A stretch of DNA of 64,000 bases from Larus michahellis (GCF_964199755.1 NC_133897.1:138266125-138330124); one strand, 5' to 3'; numbered from the stretch's first letter, positions 1 to 11,200 are shown. Notes: generated by a model from the sequence alone, not told the origin. Translations and numbers: made by a program.

Positions 1-1430
1 TCTAGAGGAAGTGTTGAGAAAGAGTTGGTCATCAACACGTAGGGTAGCATCCAACGATGGGATATCCCTACTCATAGGAAATGAATCCCTTGGTTTCATT
101 TCACAGACACAGTTTACTCTTTGAGGAGAGGATGAGGGGGAAAGAACACAGAGCCTTTCAGTTACCACATTCTTTCAACAGTTACCTGTTCTTTCATGTT
201 ACTGCAAATCTGTCATACTTAAAAAAATTAAAAATTAGTTTGAAAAAGCAGAGATGGTTTTTGATTATTCCAAACAGATGGCTGAAGGGGAAACAAGCAA
301 TTTTTACTGCTGACCAATCTAAGTGTGGAAAGGAGTAAACAAAATTTTCTCTTCATTTAGTTGTGCAACGTAAGCTAAACATGATACATGAAATTAGTAT
401 CAAAATACAGTAAGAGCAAATATAAAACTATTTTTGTCATGCTTATTTTGAAGTCAGTAAGTGCCATCACACCAACAGTGTGGAGAATGGAGCCCTTAGA
501 AAAATCAGTGATCATTCTTTCTTCCCTAGTCCTTTGCTGATGTTACTCCTTCAGTGCTGCCATAGAAGCTGATGGAACAGATTTTAAATGGAATACATCA
601 AGCTCTTTGTGCTACAAGGCAGAAAGATACGTTGACATTTTCTAAGTTTCTTTTGCCTTCTAAATGTAAAATACTCTATGTACCTGGTCCTGTATCTGAT
701 ACTATTAAGCAGGAAAAATTCCTATTTATATCAGCCATTTGTTGGTTACAGTGGAGTCTTTCAAAAGATACCTCACAGAAATGTGGGGTTTTTTCCATAA
801 CAGAAACACTGTGATATTAATAATAATAAAAGAATAAAAACTTTAAACATTAAAACTATATTGACACCGCTGCATTTAGTTTTGCTAATTAATTTATCTT
901 GGCTAAACCTCAATGAAGAGGGTGATTTTTCTCAATGACTACGTGTTGTTTTTTTTTTTTTAAAAAAGAGGACTTCCAACAAAGATAAGCTTCTAAAAAC
1001 AGGTTGCCCGTTACGAGCGATGCCAGACATTTAATGCAGTTCTTGCCGATCAGAATGGGTCTGTGCTGGGTATCCCACCGGCCTTCGCAAGGTGCGTTCA
1101 AGCGCCATTGCTACCGAGCTTATTCCACCCGCCCTGTCCCCAGCCCTCCCCGGGACCTCGGTGCCGCGGAGCAGGAGGAAGCCGTGGGAGGCTGCCGCGC
1201 TGTTTCAGGGAGGTTTCTGCCACCTGGTGGAAAATGCAGAGAACACACGGCCGACACCAACCCCAACCAGCACCCCCAAACCTTCTGTCTGAAGGCCGGG
1301 TGTGCAGCTGCTGCGCCTGACCCGTCGGCAATAAAGGGATTCGCTCCCAGCCTCTTACCAGTCTCTCTTCTGCTTGATACATGGCAAAATATTCCCTCTA
1401 ATTTATCCGCAGTATTGGCTACTCGGCTGT
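1..1430. other. intergenic spacer, no gene seen
   Basis: AT-rich sequence to about 1000, then a more GC-rich, CpG-containing patch from about 1060 to 1340. The patch opens frames on both strands (up to 175 codons on plus, 115 on minus), but they overlap each other, run into the following CR1 and show no recognisable domain, so I read them as composition artefacts. A T11 run lies near 950. No RNA gene is visible. Confidence 0.6.
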
Positions 1431-1434
1431 CAGG

Positions 1435-1648
1435 AAAAGTTTTTACGCTGAAAGGGTTATTAAGCACGGGAACGGGCTGCCCAGGGAAGTGGTTGGGTCA
1501 CCATCCCTGGAGATATTTAAAAGACAGGTAGACATAGTGCTTGGAGATATGGTTTGGTGATGGTTTTTATCCGAGCCAGGTTGATGGTCGGACTTGATGA
1601 TCTGAAAGGTCCCTTCCAACCTAGGCAGCTCTATGATTCTATGATTAA
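1435..1648 (+). mobile_element. CR1 LINE fragment, 3' end
   Basis: This 5'-truncated CR1 copy shows the diagnostic 3' segment: a stretch reading like 'aacgggctgcccagggaagt', then 'atccctggagatatttaaa', then 'ggacttgatgatctgaaagg', 'tcccttccaacct' and the closing 'tctatgattctatgatt' tail near 1632-1648. It carries the 'ttgggtcaccatccctgg' version of the block, which differs from the copies at 2.1 and 2.9 kb, so it belongs to another CR1 subfamily. The start is approximate because the 5' part is diverged. Confidence 0.85.
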
Positions 1649-2120
1649 TATCCTTGTCTATTTGATGGTATTAAATAAACCGCTTCTGGAAGACATCAAA
1701 AGCTGTCACATCATAGGGGCAGATTTAACCTAAAGAAAACAATCCCAACCTGGCTTCCTCAGTGCATGGATACTATATGCTGTAGCTTCCCATAAGCGTT
1801 ACCTCAGGCCCTCTCCCTCCCACACCCAAGTCATCACAGCACAGAGGCCTGCGACTTCTGCTGCGGAGCCCAGAGGAGGTCCTTTATGTCAGTTTTATGT
1901 AAAAACTGTGACTTTTATTTCCCCCTAACTGTACCTACGGTGTTATACTGCCCGAGGAGGAGCCGGGACATGTGGGTCGGTTGGTTCCTCTCCCTCCACA
2001 GCCAGGAATGAGCCCGGCCCCAAGCGCCTCAGGGTGTTACGCCAGGCCTGCGGGGCAGGCGGCTGCCATCCCCCCAGGCTGCCCTGCCCGTCGGCAGAAG
2101 GCGGGTGGCAGGGCTGCCAT
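1649..2120. other. spacer, no gene seen
   Basis: Mixed-composition sequence between two CR1 copies. Its last part (about 1960-2120) is GC-rich and contains opposing open frames of about 100 codons with no recognisable product. I see no splice-site-bounded exon. Confidence 0.5.
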
Positions 2121-2124
2121 GAGG

Positions 2125-2497
2125 GGAGGCCCTCGTACTGAGAGACCTGGGGTTGTTCAGCCTGGAGAAGAGAAGGCTCCGGGGACACCTTACAGCAGCC
2201 TTTCAGTACCTGAAGGGGGCCTACAGGAAAGCTGGGGAGGGGCTGTTTGCAAGGGCATGTAGCCATAGGTCGAGGGGAATGGTTTTAAACTAGAGCAGGG
2301 TAGGTTTAGATTAGACATTAGGAAGAAGTTCTTTACAATGAGGGTGGTGAGACACTGGAACAGGTTGCCCAGAGAGGTGGTGGAGGCCCCATCCCTGGAG
2401 ACATTCAAGGCCAGGCTTGATGGGGCTCTGAGCAGGGGGGTTGGACTAGATGACCTTTAGAAGTCCCTTCCAACCTAACACATTTTACGACTCTATG
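2125..2497 (+). mobile_element. CR1 LINE fragment, 3' end, abutting the MRPL53 promoter
   Basis: Well-preserved plus-strand CR1 tail. It contains 'cagcctggagaagagaaggc', 'aggaagaagttctttacaat', 'gagggtggtgagacactgga', the 'ccatccctggagacattcaa' block, 'ttggactagatgaccttt' and the end 'acacattttacgactctatg', a mutated version of the usual ATTCTATGATTCTATG tail. It ends about 20 bp before the first ZNF143-like motif and about 125 bp before the MRPL53 start codon, so it is the immediate upstream boundary of that promoter. Confidence 0.95.
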
Positions 2498-2516
2498 CTG
2501 CGGGAGGCCGCCGCGG

Positions 2517-2530
2517 ACTACATTTCCCAG
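2517..2530 (+). promoter_or_regulatory. ZNF143/THAP11-like motif (SBS type)
   Basis: The bases ACTACATTTCCCAG match the ACTACAATTCCCAG core of the ZNF143/THAP11 site at 13 of 14 positions. Such sites are known near start sites of housekeeping genes. It lies 91 bp upstream of the MRPL53 ATG. Motif match only; binding is inferred. Confidence 0.65.
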
Positions 2531-2590
2531 CCGCCTGCGGGGCGGACGGCGCCCGCCCGCCTCCATTTCCCGCCTCCGCTGAGAGGGCTG

Positions 2591-2604
2591 CTGGGAGCTG
2601 TAGT
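2591..2604 (-). promoter_or_regulatory. second ZNF143/THAP11-like motif, opposite orientation
   Basis: Read on the minus strand this is ACTACAGCTCCCAG, a 12 of 14 match to the same core. It faces the motif at 2517-2530 across about 60 bp and lies 17 bp before the MRPL53 ATG, so it probably overlaps the transcription start region. Binding is inferred. Confidence 0.6.
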
Positions 2605-2616
2605 AGGCGGCGGAAA

Positions 2617-2628
2617 GAAGATGGCGTC
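2617..2628 (+). promoter_or_regulatory. TISU/YY1-like element over the MRPL53 start codon
   Basis: GAAGATGGCGTC matches the TISU consensus SAASATGGCGGC at 11 of 12 positions, with the ATG being the MRPL53 start. TISU elements direct initiation on very short 5' leaders and bind YY1 in DNA; they are enriched in genes for mitochondrial proteins. This supports the chosen start and predicts a short leader. Confidence 0.7.
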
Positions 2629-2709
2629 CAAGATCCGCGTGGTGCTGCGGCCCGTGAAGAGTATCGCGGTCCGCTTCTGCCCCTTCGAGTCCAACGTGGA
2701 GAGCACAAG
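2621..2709 (+). CDS. MRPL53: MRPL53 coding exon 1
   Basis: Encodes residues 1-29 and two bases of Arg30. It ends AG|GTGAGG, a good donor. Intron 1 (2710-4586) contains a CR1 copy from about 2865. Confidence 0.95.
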
Positions 2710-5700
2710 GTGAGGGGGCTGCGGGGGCAGGCCAGCCCCGGCCTCGGCCCCGCGGCAGCCGCCTGGGCGTGCCCGGGCCTTCGGACCCGCGGGGAGGCCT
2801 CGGCTGGGCCCCCCTGTTTGCGGACTGCCCGACGCCCTTCCAGCGCCCCGGGCGTGGGTTCTGTACAGAGGACAGGCTGAAAGAGTTGCGCTTGTTCAGC
2901 CTGGGGAAGAGGAGGCTCCGGGGAGTCCTTATAGCAACCTTCCAGTATCTAAAGGGGACCTACAAGAAAGCTGGAGAGGGACTTTCCAAGGGCATGTAGT
3001 GACAGGACAAGGGGAACGGCTTCAAACTAGAAGAGTGTAGATTTAGATGAAATATTAGGAAGAAATTCTTTACTGTGAGGGTGGTGAGGCACTGGAACAG
3101 GCTGCCCAGGGAACCTGTTGATGCCCCATCCCTGGAATTGTTCAAGGCCAGGATGGATGGGGCTTTGAGCAGCCTGGTCTAGTGGGAGGTGTCCCTGCCC
3201 ATGGCCAGGGAGGTTGGAACTAGGTGATCTTTAAGGTCCCTTCCGGCCCAAACCATTCTGTTGTTCTGAGTGTGAGGGCTGGACTTTTTGCCTTTAACTT
3301 TATTTATTTGAGGGGGTAGAAGCTGGGGTTTTATGTGTCCACAGTGGGGTCCTGTGCCCCAGGCCTGCCGCAGAGCCCAGGCATGACGAGGGGCACCAGC
3401 CTGCGCCCCCTGGCCTGTGGAAGCCGGGAGGGTTCCCAAAGGGCAGGGAGAGCGGCTGCTCCATGTCGCAGCAGTGGCAGGTGCTGAACGAAGCTGTTGT
3501 TAAAACTGCTGTCACTGCAGGGCCCTGTGGCTTGCTGTTACTGCAGCCAGCAAAAGTAAGAAGATGTCCTGTGAGGGAAAGGGCAGCTTCTGTTGCTCCC
3601 ACTGTGGAGAAGAACCTCCTTTTCCCAAACTTCTGCATCTGCTGTACTTTAACTTTCATGATCTTGTGCTTTGAAGGTTTGTATTTATCTGGGCTTTGTA
3701 GCTTAGTCTAGGCAGAGTCCTAACGTTTCAGAAGAAGAAGATGCTGTGTTTGTTTTAAGGGCTTTGTTTGTGTAGGTGTTACCAGGATGCACACAGCATT
3801 CATTCTGTGCTGACTTTTGGAGGATCTCTGTGCCTAAGCATAGACCCTTGCATGTAGGCATGTGCATTTAGCTTTACCAAACTACCCAGGGAGATGCCTC
3901 ACTCAGTTGCTGAGCCTGTGGGTGAGGGTCTGTAATCACTAGTCCAAATGCTGATAATGGGAGAGAGAGGGGGCAACAGCTGCTGCTTTATCTTGGTAGT
4001 TAGCTATTGGAGAAATCTAAGTAATTATGCTTCTTGACTGATGTAGGATCTGCACCAAGCGATTGTAAAATGTCATTTTGCAATAGCTTTACAGACACAT
4101 CTACTTTTGAAATGAACTTAGTAACAGAACTTAACTTAGAATGTCTTTAAGATGCCAGAATGTCAAGTATCTGTCATGCGTTTCAGAAATCTTAGGGAGA
4201 CCGATGATGTTAAATAAATAAATGCTCTCTCAAACCCAAACAATAAAATATTGGCAAACGACTTGCGTATAAAGAAAAATAAAATGACTTTGCTGATTAT
4301 TTTTTTATTATTGTTACTAACCCAGCTGAGAGAGATGCAGAGTGCATACACTGAATTTTTGCAAACTACTTTGCTATTCTTTTTACATCTTAGCGTATAA
4401 GTCCATTGGATTTTTAAGAGTGATTATCTCGTAAGAAGTACCTGTCTGAAATTATTAAACACAAATCCTATTTTGTTTATACTTTTGTTGCCCAACAATG
4501 TCAAGATATTCTAATTCATTTTAGAAATATGCTTACTATAATTTCTCTCAGCAACATACTTAACATGTTTTCAAATATATTTTCAGAAAATTTCTTGGAT
4601 GTATAAACCATAAAAAAATCCAGGCCACTAATAGAAACTGTGAAGTGACTGCTGATGTGAGACATGATGGGTCGGAACCACTTATAGATGTTATGTTTGG
4701 TAAGGAGCTCATTTTTAATCTTGACAAAAAAAAGACTTTCTGGGTTTGTGTTGTTACAATGTTGTTGTCTTTATGATTCTTTTGCTGTGGTTACTTTTTT
4801 TTTTTTTGTTATGATCCATAGCTACATGTTGTGCAGCTGGGAGGAAAAAAGGAAGAGCAAGTCACTAGCAGCCTGATGTCTAGATAATTGTGTGTGTATG
4901 TCTTTGTACTACAGTTAAATCTGGTGGATCTAAGATCAAAGAACTGACTTAACTTTAGGGTTGAGTCTACTTTTGTATTGACATACTTGTGTGACCTTGC
5001 AGTCAGATACAGTTCCAGGGAAGTGATTGTAGTTCTGTTTTGATGTAAAATCTGTTCACTTTCTGTAATTTTTTAATGTTATCTGTGGTGGAGGCATCTC
5101 AGTCTTGAGAACAGAAAAGCTGAATACTTCTAGTTGCTTATGCAACTGAGTAACTGACTATGCAGTTTGAAATAATTGCTCATATGGATAAGACCATACA
5201 TGTGCAGATGGACTTGCAGAATGAGGTCAACTGGTGTATAACAAATTTCTTGGTTTCCTTTGAGGATATGGTGAGCAGGCAGGGAATTGATGGTGGAAAT
5301 TTCATCAGTTCTGGAAGCAGTCCTGCTTCTAGGCTGTAAACAGATGGCTCTAATCTGCTTTTGTACTTTTCTCTGGCTGTATCTTCTTTCCTGCTGTGCT
5401 GTAATGGACCAATATGTCATGTAGCCCATTAAAGTTTTCATTATTATTGCTTCTTGCTACCCGCTTGTCTTTAAACTTCCATATATTTAGTGAATCCGTA
5501 GAAATGTCAAGAGTGTTGAACGTACTTCATTTTGCTTAGGACGGTCTAGTTATTTCGGTGTTGACATTGCCTGCTTCTCCCTCTGCCATGCCTCTGTCTG
5601 TCCCATCCTTGTCTCTTAACTGTGATGTATTAAGACTCAAGAAGTAAAGCTTAATGTTTTTTCACAACATAAACCGAAAACATTTTATTTCACTAATGCC

Positions 5701-6547
5701 AAGAGCTACAGTTCTGAACTCTTAATTTTCTAAGATCTGATTGTTTTGCAAGTGAAGAGTTTGTAGCCCTTGCAGTTGGCAAACATGGGGCTGGAACTTG
5801 GATGCCGTGCATGGTATTGTGTTATATGGGTTTGAGTGTAGCTTTTGGATTTGCAGATTTTGCAAAAATAAATAATTAACTTAGGTACAATATTTAACTT
5901 CTACCACCTCCTCCCTGTTTTAAAATAATTTATTTCGGAATTTTAGAAATCCTAGTGCTCTGTGGTTTTTTTACATTATAACCACCAGATTGTGTAAACC
6001 TATTAGTTGTTTTGGCTAAAGAAGTAAGTTAAATGGACCACAGACTACATGCTGCTAAAATGCTGAGCTGTGTATGGAAGTTACGCCTTCCAGTGCCTTC
6101 TGTGCCTTCTGTTAGATGACTTTGAGGACATGGTATGAGCCGTTCTCATCAAATATGTGTTCTTACTATAGGTATATGTAGACAAATGTTTGAGATTTTT
6201 CAATAAGGCAACACAGAAATGAAAATTACACATGTATTTTGTGCAGTTTAATATATTTGTTTGTTGGTGGTGCATAATCCAGATTCCTTGGTAAGTGGAG
6301 TACTTTCGAATCAAACAAGATGAACAGGGTATTTGGATTTATATGTACAAAACAGAACTGTACACTAAAGTAATTGTGGCTTAAACTTTGTGACTTGTTA
6401 AAATTTTTTCCATTTACAGCTGATGGAGAGCGATTGATAATGAAGGGAGCCAACTTGACGACAATAGAAATGTTAACAGCATTGGGGTCCAGATGTAATG
6501 CAAAAGAGCTTATGGAAGAACAGAAAAGCAAGAAGAAGAGTCCCTGA
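2621..6547 (+). CDS. MRPL53: mitochondrial ribosomal protein L53 (mL53), 3 exons, 109 aa
   Basis: MRPL53 is a protein of the large subunit of the mitochondrial ribosome, made in the cytosol and imported. The coding sequence joins 2621-2709, 4587-4699 and 6420-6547 (330 nt, 109 residues plus TGA); the vertebrate protein is about 112 residues. I recognise it from the vertebrate MRPL53 pattern: LRPVK (9-13), a CPFESNVESTR block (20-30), then CEVTADVRHDGSEP (48-61) and DGERLIMKGANLTTIEMLTAL (69-89). The family has a small thioredoxin-like fold. The C-terminal tail, rich in lysine and glutamate, is less conserved. All introns have GT-AG ends and keep frame (phase 2 after exon 1, phase 1 after exon 2). 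The start is fixed by the TISU-like context and by the family N-terminus. Spliced exons with long introns show this is not a processed copy. I am very confident of the family. Confidence 0.96.
2865..3272 (+). mobile_element. CR1 LINE fragment in MRPL53 intron 1
   Basis: Plus-strand CR1 3' portion with 'gacaggctgaaagagttgcg', 'ttcagcctggggaagaggag', 'aggaagaaattctttactgt', 'ccatccctggaattgttcaa', 'aggtgatctttaaggtccct' and a tail ending 'accattctgttgttctgag'. It keeps the 'agcctggtctagtgggaggt' stretch that the 2.1-kb copy lacks, so the two flanking copies belong to different subfamilies and are not a duplicated pair. It starts about 155 bp after exon 1. Confidence 0.95.
3273..4586. other. remainder of MRPL53 intron 1
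   Basis: Intronic sequence without recognisable coding exons or repeats. GC content falls from about 3700 onward. The acceptor tract reads 'atatattttcag' and ends at 4586. Frames in 3179-3711 lack domain signals. Confidence 0.7.
4587..4699 (+). CDS. MRPL53: MRPL53 coding exon 2
   Basis: Acceptor 'tatattttcag', donor TTTG|GTAAGG. Encodes residues 30-67 and one base of the next codon, including the conserved VTADVRHDGSEP block. A 1720-bp intron (4700-6419) follows. Confidence 0.95.
4700..6419. other. MRPL53 intron 2
   Basis: AT-rich intron with no recognisable exon or repeat apart from a T13 run near 4795. The acceptor 'tttccatttacag' ends at 6419. Confidence 0.8.
6420..6547 (+). CDS. MRPL53: MRPL53 coding exon 3 and stop
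   Basis: Encodes Ala68 to Pro109 and TGA at 6545-6547. It contains DGERLIMKGANLTTIEMLTAL, the second conserved family block, followed by a charged tail ending KSKKKSP. Confidence 0.95.
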
Positions 6548-8050
6548 AGAACAGAAAAAACAACTGCGTTTGCATTTACATGGGTTAAAAACAGCAGGCT
6601 TCACAGAAGGCTTTTCTCCTGTAGAACAAAATCTGAAAGAGAGAGATGGCCAAAACACTGACCAGTTTAACATGCAGCAGAACGAACCATTTAAATGTCC
6701 CCCATCCTCACCTGAAGGAAAACATAGTGGATTGACAAATCTTCTAACACTAGTGGGTCAGAGTGGCTTAAGATGCATGAATGCATCTTTCTAAGCAGCT
6801 GCCTCTCAGTCAACAGCATGTCAGACTAATATCACATGTATTTGCATATAAATGTGAATAATGCACATTAGCTATTAAATTAATATTACAATGAAGACAG
6901 ATCTCTTTGGACATTATTTCCTACAACATTTCTATACAATGGAATGCAAAATATTATTAGAGTGGTTATTATTTTTGAAAATTATTAAATACAAAAAAAT
7001 TGAGGAAAACTTTGAAAGTATTCATCATTGACTTAGCTGAGGGACAGCAAACTGCAAATACAGAGTGGATTTTGTAATACTATATTTATAATACATCTGT
7101 TGCTAAGTCCCTGCCATTTTTTTCCTCTCTCTTTCAAGAAAGTGTGAAATTTGCTAAATGTAAATTTAGCTCAGCAATTAAAGTAACAAGGTAATGGGAC
7201 TATGAACACATAGTAGAGCTACTCATCCTGCATAAAAGTAGCTAAGTTTAGCTCAAAGGGGAAGGTAAGTTAGGTTTTTTGATAATTGGAGGAAAGGGCT
7301 ATCTTTGAAGTTCAGTTTTGTAATATTGTCACTCACTTTTGGGAGATTTCATTAAATATTTTACAAAGATCAAAGGGAGAGCTTTATTTGGTGTTTATAG
7401 CCCTATGTCCAAACCTATTATTTATTAAAGTAAGCGCTTAGGTGTCTCATCTGTATTGCAAAGCTCTGTGGGTTTGGGAGGGCTGATCTCTCCTCAGGCT
7501 GTGCAGGTGAAGGTGTCAACTGCACATGTATTTCGTGTGCATCAGTTTTGGTCTAGTTCAATTCATAATGAAAATGTAATTAAATGTTCCAGTTCTGAGA
7601 ATTGCAGGTACAGTACTATTGAGAGGCATTAGTTCTATCTGTTGTTAATCAGACGCCTGACTTCTATAAAATTGTAGTACGTATGTTACCAAAGTTAATT
7701 TGGCGGAAGAATTAGGGCACAAATCTGAAACTAGTTTTACCTTAACTTGTGTAAATGAACACTGTCCTTTCTGAAAGCAGCATTGTTTTAAATAGCACTG
7801 TCAAGGAAGTTCTTTGCAGCTTCCTTCAGCAGGATGCTGAAGTCAGGGTGATACCTTAAGTTGGAGGAGCAGAGCTGTGCTACAGACACTTGATGATATT
7901 TTATGGCAGCCTCCTCCATGTGTTTGCAACAAATAGAAAAGAGTGAGATAAGGTGACTGGGGAAGATGAGTCAATGAAATTTAGATGTGGGAACAACAGA
8001 TATGAATGACTTAGTCTGGGATGAATACCTTCTCTGCAATCTGTTAGCCT
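6548..8050. other. MRPL53 3' UTR and spacer
   Basis: AT-rich. No canonical AATAAA lies soon after the stop. ATTAAA variants at 6874-6879, 6984-6989 and 7177-7182 are candidate polyadenylation signals, so the 3' UTR probably ends between about 6.9 and 7.2 kb. No further gene is recognised in this stretch. Confidence 0.5.
6874..6879 (+). terminator. candidate polyadenylation signal of MRPL53
   Basis: ATTAAA 327 bp after the stop codon, the first common variant hexamer downstream. Other candidates follow at 6984 and 7177. No transcript evidence is available here. Confidence 0.4.
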
Positions 8051-8077
8051 TTTTTTTTTTTTTTTTTTTTTTATTAG

Positions 8078-8223
8078 GTCACCAACTTTCTGAGCGGTTT
8101 CAGCGTGCTGAGCTCCTGAACCTGCTACTGAGCTCCCTTCTAATGGAGGAGTTACGAGAACATCTGAAACTGTTTGAGGGGATTTTAAATCCTGTCAAGC
8201 TAGAAGAGTATCCTAGAAAGTGA
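8078..8223 (+). other. exon-like open block of unknown origin
   Basis: A run of about 23 T followed by 'attag' forms a textbook-looking acceptor at 8077. It is followed by a 48-codon open frame to TGA (8221-8223), reading GHQLSERFQRAELL... and ending KLEEYPRK, rich in Leu and Glu as in a helix. The frame needs one base from an upstream exon (phase 1), the phase in which MRPL53 exon 2 ends. I recognise no family. It could be an alternative terminal exon, a piece of another gene or chance. Confidence 0.25.
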
Positions 8224-11200
8224 ACCAAATAGAAATAGGGCTGTTCTGGTTTGGTTTCTTTTTCCTTTTTCCCCAGTTCAGAAGAAAGTGGTATAGTATG
8301 ACTTCACCTGAAGAAGCCTTAAAGGCAAAGTGAGAATTGTTCAAGTGGAAAAACACTGCAGAATTATTCATTCCCCGGTTAATCATGTATTTATATACTC
8401 AAAAGCCTCAAATACTCAAAAAATATACTCTTACTGTAATATATCGGTGATTTTTTTTGTTTTTTTTCTTCGACAGTTTGTACAATGATGTCAGTGTGTA
8501 AAACTTACGATGGATGTAAGTGCTTGACATTTAAACACAAATAATTTGCAATTTGTAAGTGCTTAAGGAGTAAACCAGGGGTTAAATGATATTAAGTTTC
8601 TATAGTGTTTATATTGGCCCAAGACTGAGGTTTATATTTATGAAGAGAAAAGGGAGAGAAATGAAGATCCTAGTTCAGGGTTTTATAGCCAAAATAAATC
8701 CTCTGCATTGTTGAAGAAAGGTGATTTTTTTTAAAATGTTTTTTTTCTTTACTTGCATGGATAGGCATCCTGCTCTGTAAAGACACACTCTTACTAGGTG
8801 CTTTTCATTTTAACCTAGAGAAGCCCAACCTCGTTGCCTAGGTTAGGCCAGAGGCCTGTAATGTAGCCGTTGAGAGATGACTGACGATTCAGTGGATGGG
8901 TGTTAGCTGATGCTGCTTTTGCTGCCTGTGCTAGTAGCTGCAATTTGCAGAGGTAAAACTCTGATATGTTTTGTGCATGGCAAAGAAGTACTGACTAGGA
9001 TTTGAATATGTAAGGTATAAAGGAAAACACACAGGACAGAAATACAAAGCTAAAAATGTGCATTCTCAAGACTACAAGATACCGAAGTGATATAAACAAG
9101 CAATACGGGCAAGAAGGTGCTCCTCTGGTGATTATTATGCTAATATGTAGAAAATTGCTCTCCCTGTACCCTGTAGATAAAGGCAGGAATTTATTTTTCA
9201 AGTCTGTTAAAGATAACCTTTAATGAATTTCTTCTCTAAGCGTTTAGATAACTTTGCTGCAAGCTGTTCATACGGTATCAGTTTCTGCTGCTGTCTGATT
9301 GACTGAAACAAAGCTGAGTGACCTGGTGCCCTGACATCCTCCTGACAGGCACAGGCTGGGGCTGTGGATGTAAAGAGTATTAAGGTCAGTCATGCAGAAC
9401 GAAGTGGGGCTGGGTGAGCATTGACTTTGCATGTTGTTATTCTCTAGCCCACTAATCTTGATTACTAAACCCCACCAAAACTGTAGCGCTTGCCTAAATA
9501 TAAAAGGAACTGGAAGAGGCCCTAAAACCACTAGGATTAACTAAATACAAACACCACGTCTATGTAGGGTGTCTGATAGCAGGTGATGACATTAAAATAT
9601 CTAGATCTCTAATACCTGGAGATTTAGAACAATGATTAGAATAATCTTAAACCTGTTTATCGTTCAAATACCTATTTAGAAGTTCTTGTGAATGCGGAGG
9701 GGAGATAGTCCTGAAACAGATGGTTGTGCCATTCAGATAACTCTAGCTGGTCAGGGTACTCCTTTTTTAAATATCTGCAGCCTGGTTTATAGAAAAACAT
9801 AGTGGTATCTTCTTTAAAGATTTCAACCGGGAGCAGCAGTGTTAGTCAATGTTTCCACAGCAAGTTTTAACTACTAGCTGGCCCAAATAAGTACAAAATT
9901 GCAATGTCCTGATGCCTTTCCTGCAAGGTAGAAACAAGTAAAACGTGCTGTCAGAGGCAGTTCATGCACGCCAGTGCAAATTCTGTTCGTTGTTACTTGC
10001 GGGGATCTCAATTTTGGCAATTTTGTGCTACATATTGTAGGAAAAACTGAGTGCAATACAGTATTGCTGTGCAAACACCACTTGAGGAGTGGAAGATGCT
10101 TTAAATCTCAATTATTTTGAAAGTGTTGCAATCTAACAAGTTTCTGCTGTTTGTGAACGTGCAAAAGGTGTCATCTACTAACTTCAGCAAGTGGCCCACA
10201 AGTATTTGCCCTGTTGGATGTGGAAGAATGCATTAGTTTTGGTTGGCTTTTCCTAGTTCTTCACCTCTACTATATATGAATTTTGAACAAGTTTATATGG
10301 TGTAAGGAAGCCAAAAAAAAAAATAAAAAAAAATATCCTTGGACTGTATTTAACAGTTCTCAAGACTTTTGCTCCCAAATGTATCTTCTGCATGCATACT
10401 CTTCCTGTGCAGGTGTGGACATCCTTTGTTTGTCATTTAAGAATTGCTTGTTTACTGCCCACCTCATCAACTACGTATGTGACCAGTTCTGCTGGATGCT
10501 GGGCCCTGCTTGTCCACTGGGTGGTTTGGAGTCACCTTCAGACTAACAGGTCATTTATCAACGGTGCCTCAACTGCACTTCCCTCCCTTCCCTTCTCCTT
10601 CTCCTGGCGTAACAGCCTTTTCCTTCCTGGCTCCGTTTGATCTCATCCAGTCTCACCTTTTCCCCCTGGAAGGCCTGAGTCACTCTTCAGAGCCTTTTTT
10701 ATTGTCTGCCAGGAGCTTGCGGTAGCTTCAAGCAGCCAAGGTGCTTTGCTCTTGGTAGACCACTGCTTGTCCTCCCAGCTCAGCATTGCTCTGTATGCTG
10801 GGAAATGTTGGGACAGAGCAACATGAACAGTTAGAAGTGCTACTTTGCTTCCGATCTTCTTTAATTTAACAACAACTCATCTTTACATTGCGCTGGCCTT
10901 CTCAAGATTTTACAAAACTAAGGCTGTGCCCAGGGATGGTGTTAGATGGTGTGAGGGCAAAAGAGTTGCCAACCTGTTTTGATCGTGTCTCATTAAGTTT
11001 CAAACTGGTACTTAAAAGCAAAGTTAAGATGAGAGTAGAGACTCTGCTTGGCTTAGTGATCTGCTAACTTAGTGATCTGCCAACTTAGTGATCTAAGTTG
11101 CCAGCAGAGGTTAATAGCATATCAAAGGAGATCTCTGCATTGTGCTTCACTTTACTTGCTTACATATGAAAAGATGGAAAAGTGGGCAAGCAGACGGATT

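Larger units (their letters stand above)
2498..2830. promoter_or_regulatory. CpG-rich promoter and exon 1 region of MRPL53
   Basis: A short CpG-dense block with several CCGC/GCGG runs sits between two CR1 copies and contains the MRPL53 start codon. No TATA box is visible. The GC content drops quickly on both sides, so this looks like a small housekeeping-type CpG island. Confidence 0.75.

Noticed and set aside
1004-1531. 175-codon plus-strand frame
   Set aside because: Runs into the CR1 starting near 1435, competes with two long minus-strand frames and has no domain.
6498-6794. 98-codon frame overlapping MRPL53 exon 3 in another frame
   Set aside because: The MRPL53 frame stops at 6547 giving the expected family length (about 110 residues); the overlapping frame is mostly 3' UTR and has no recognisable domain.
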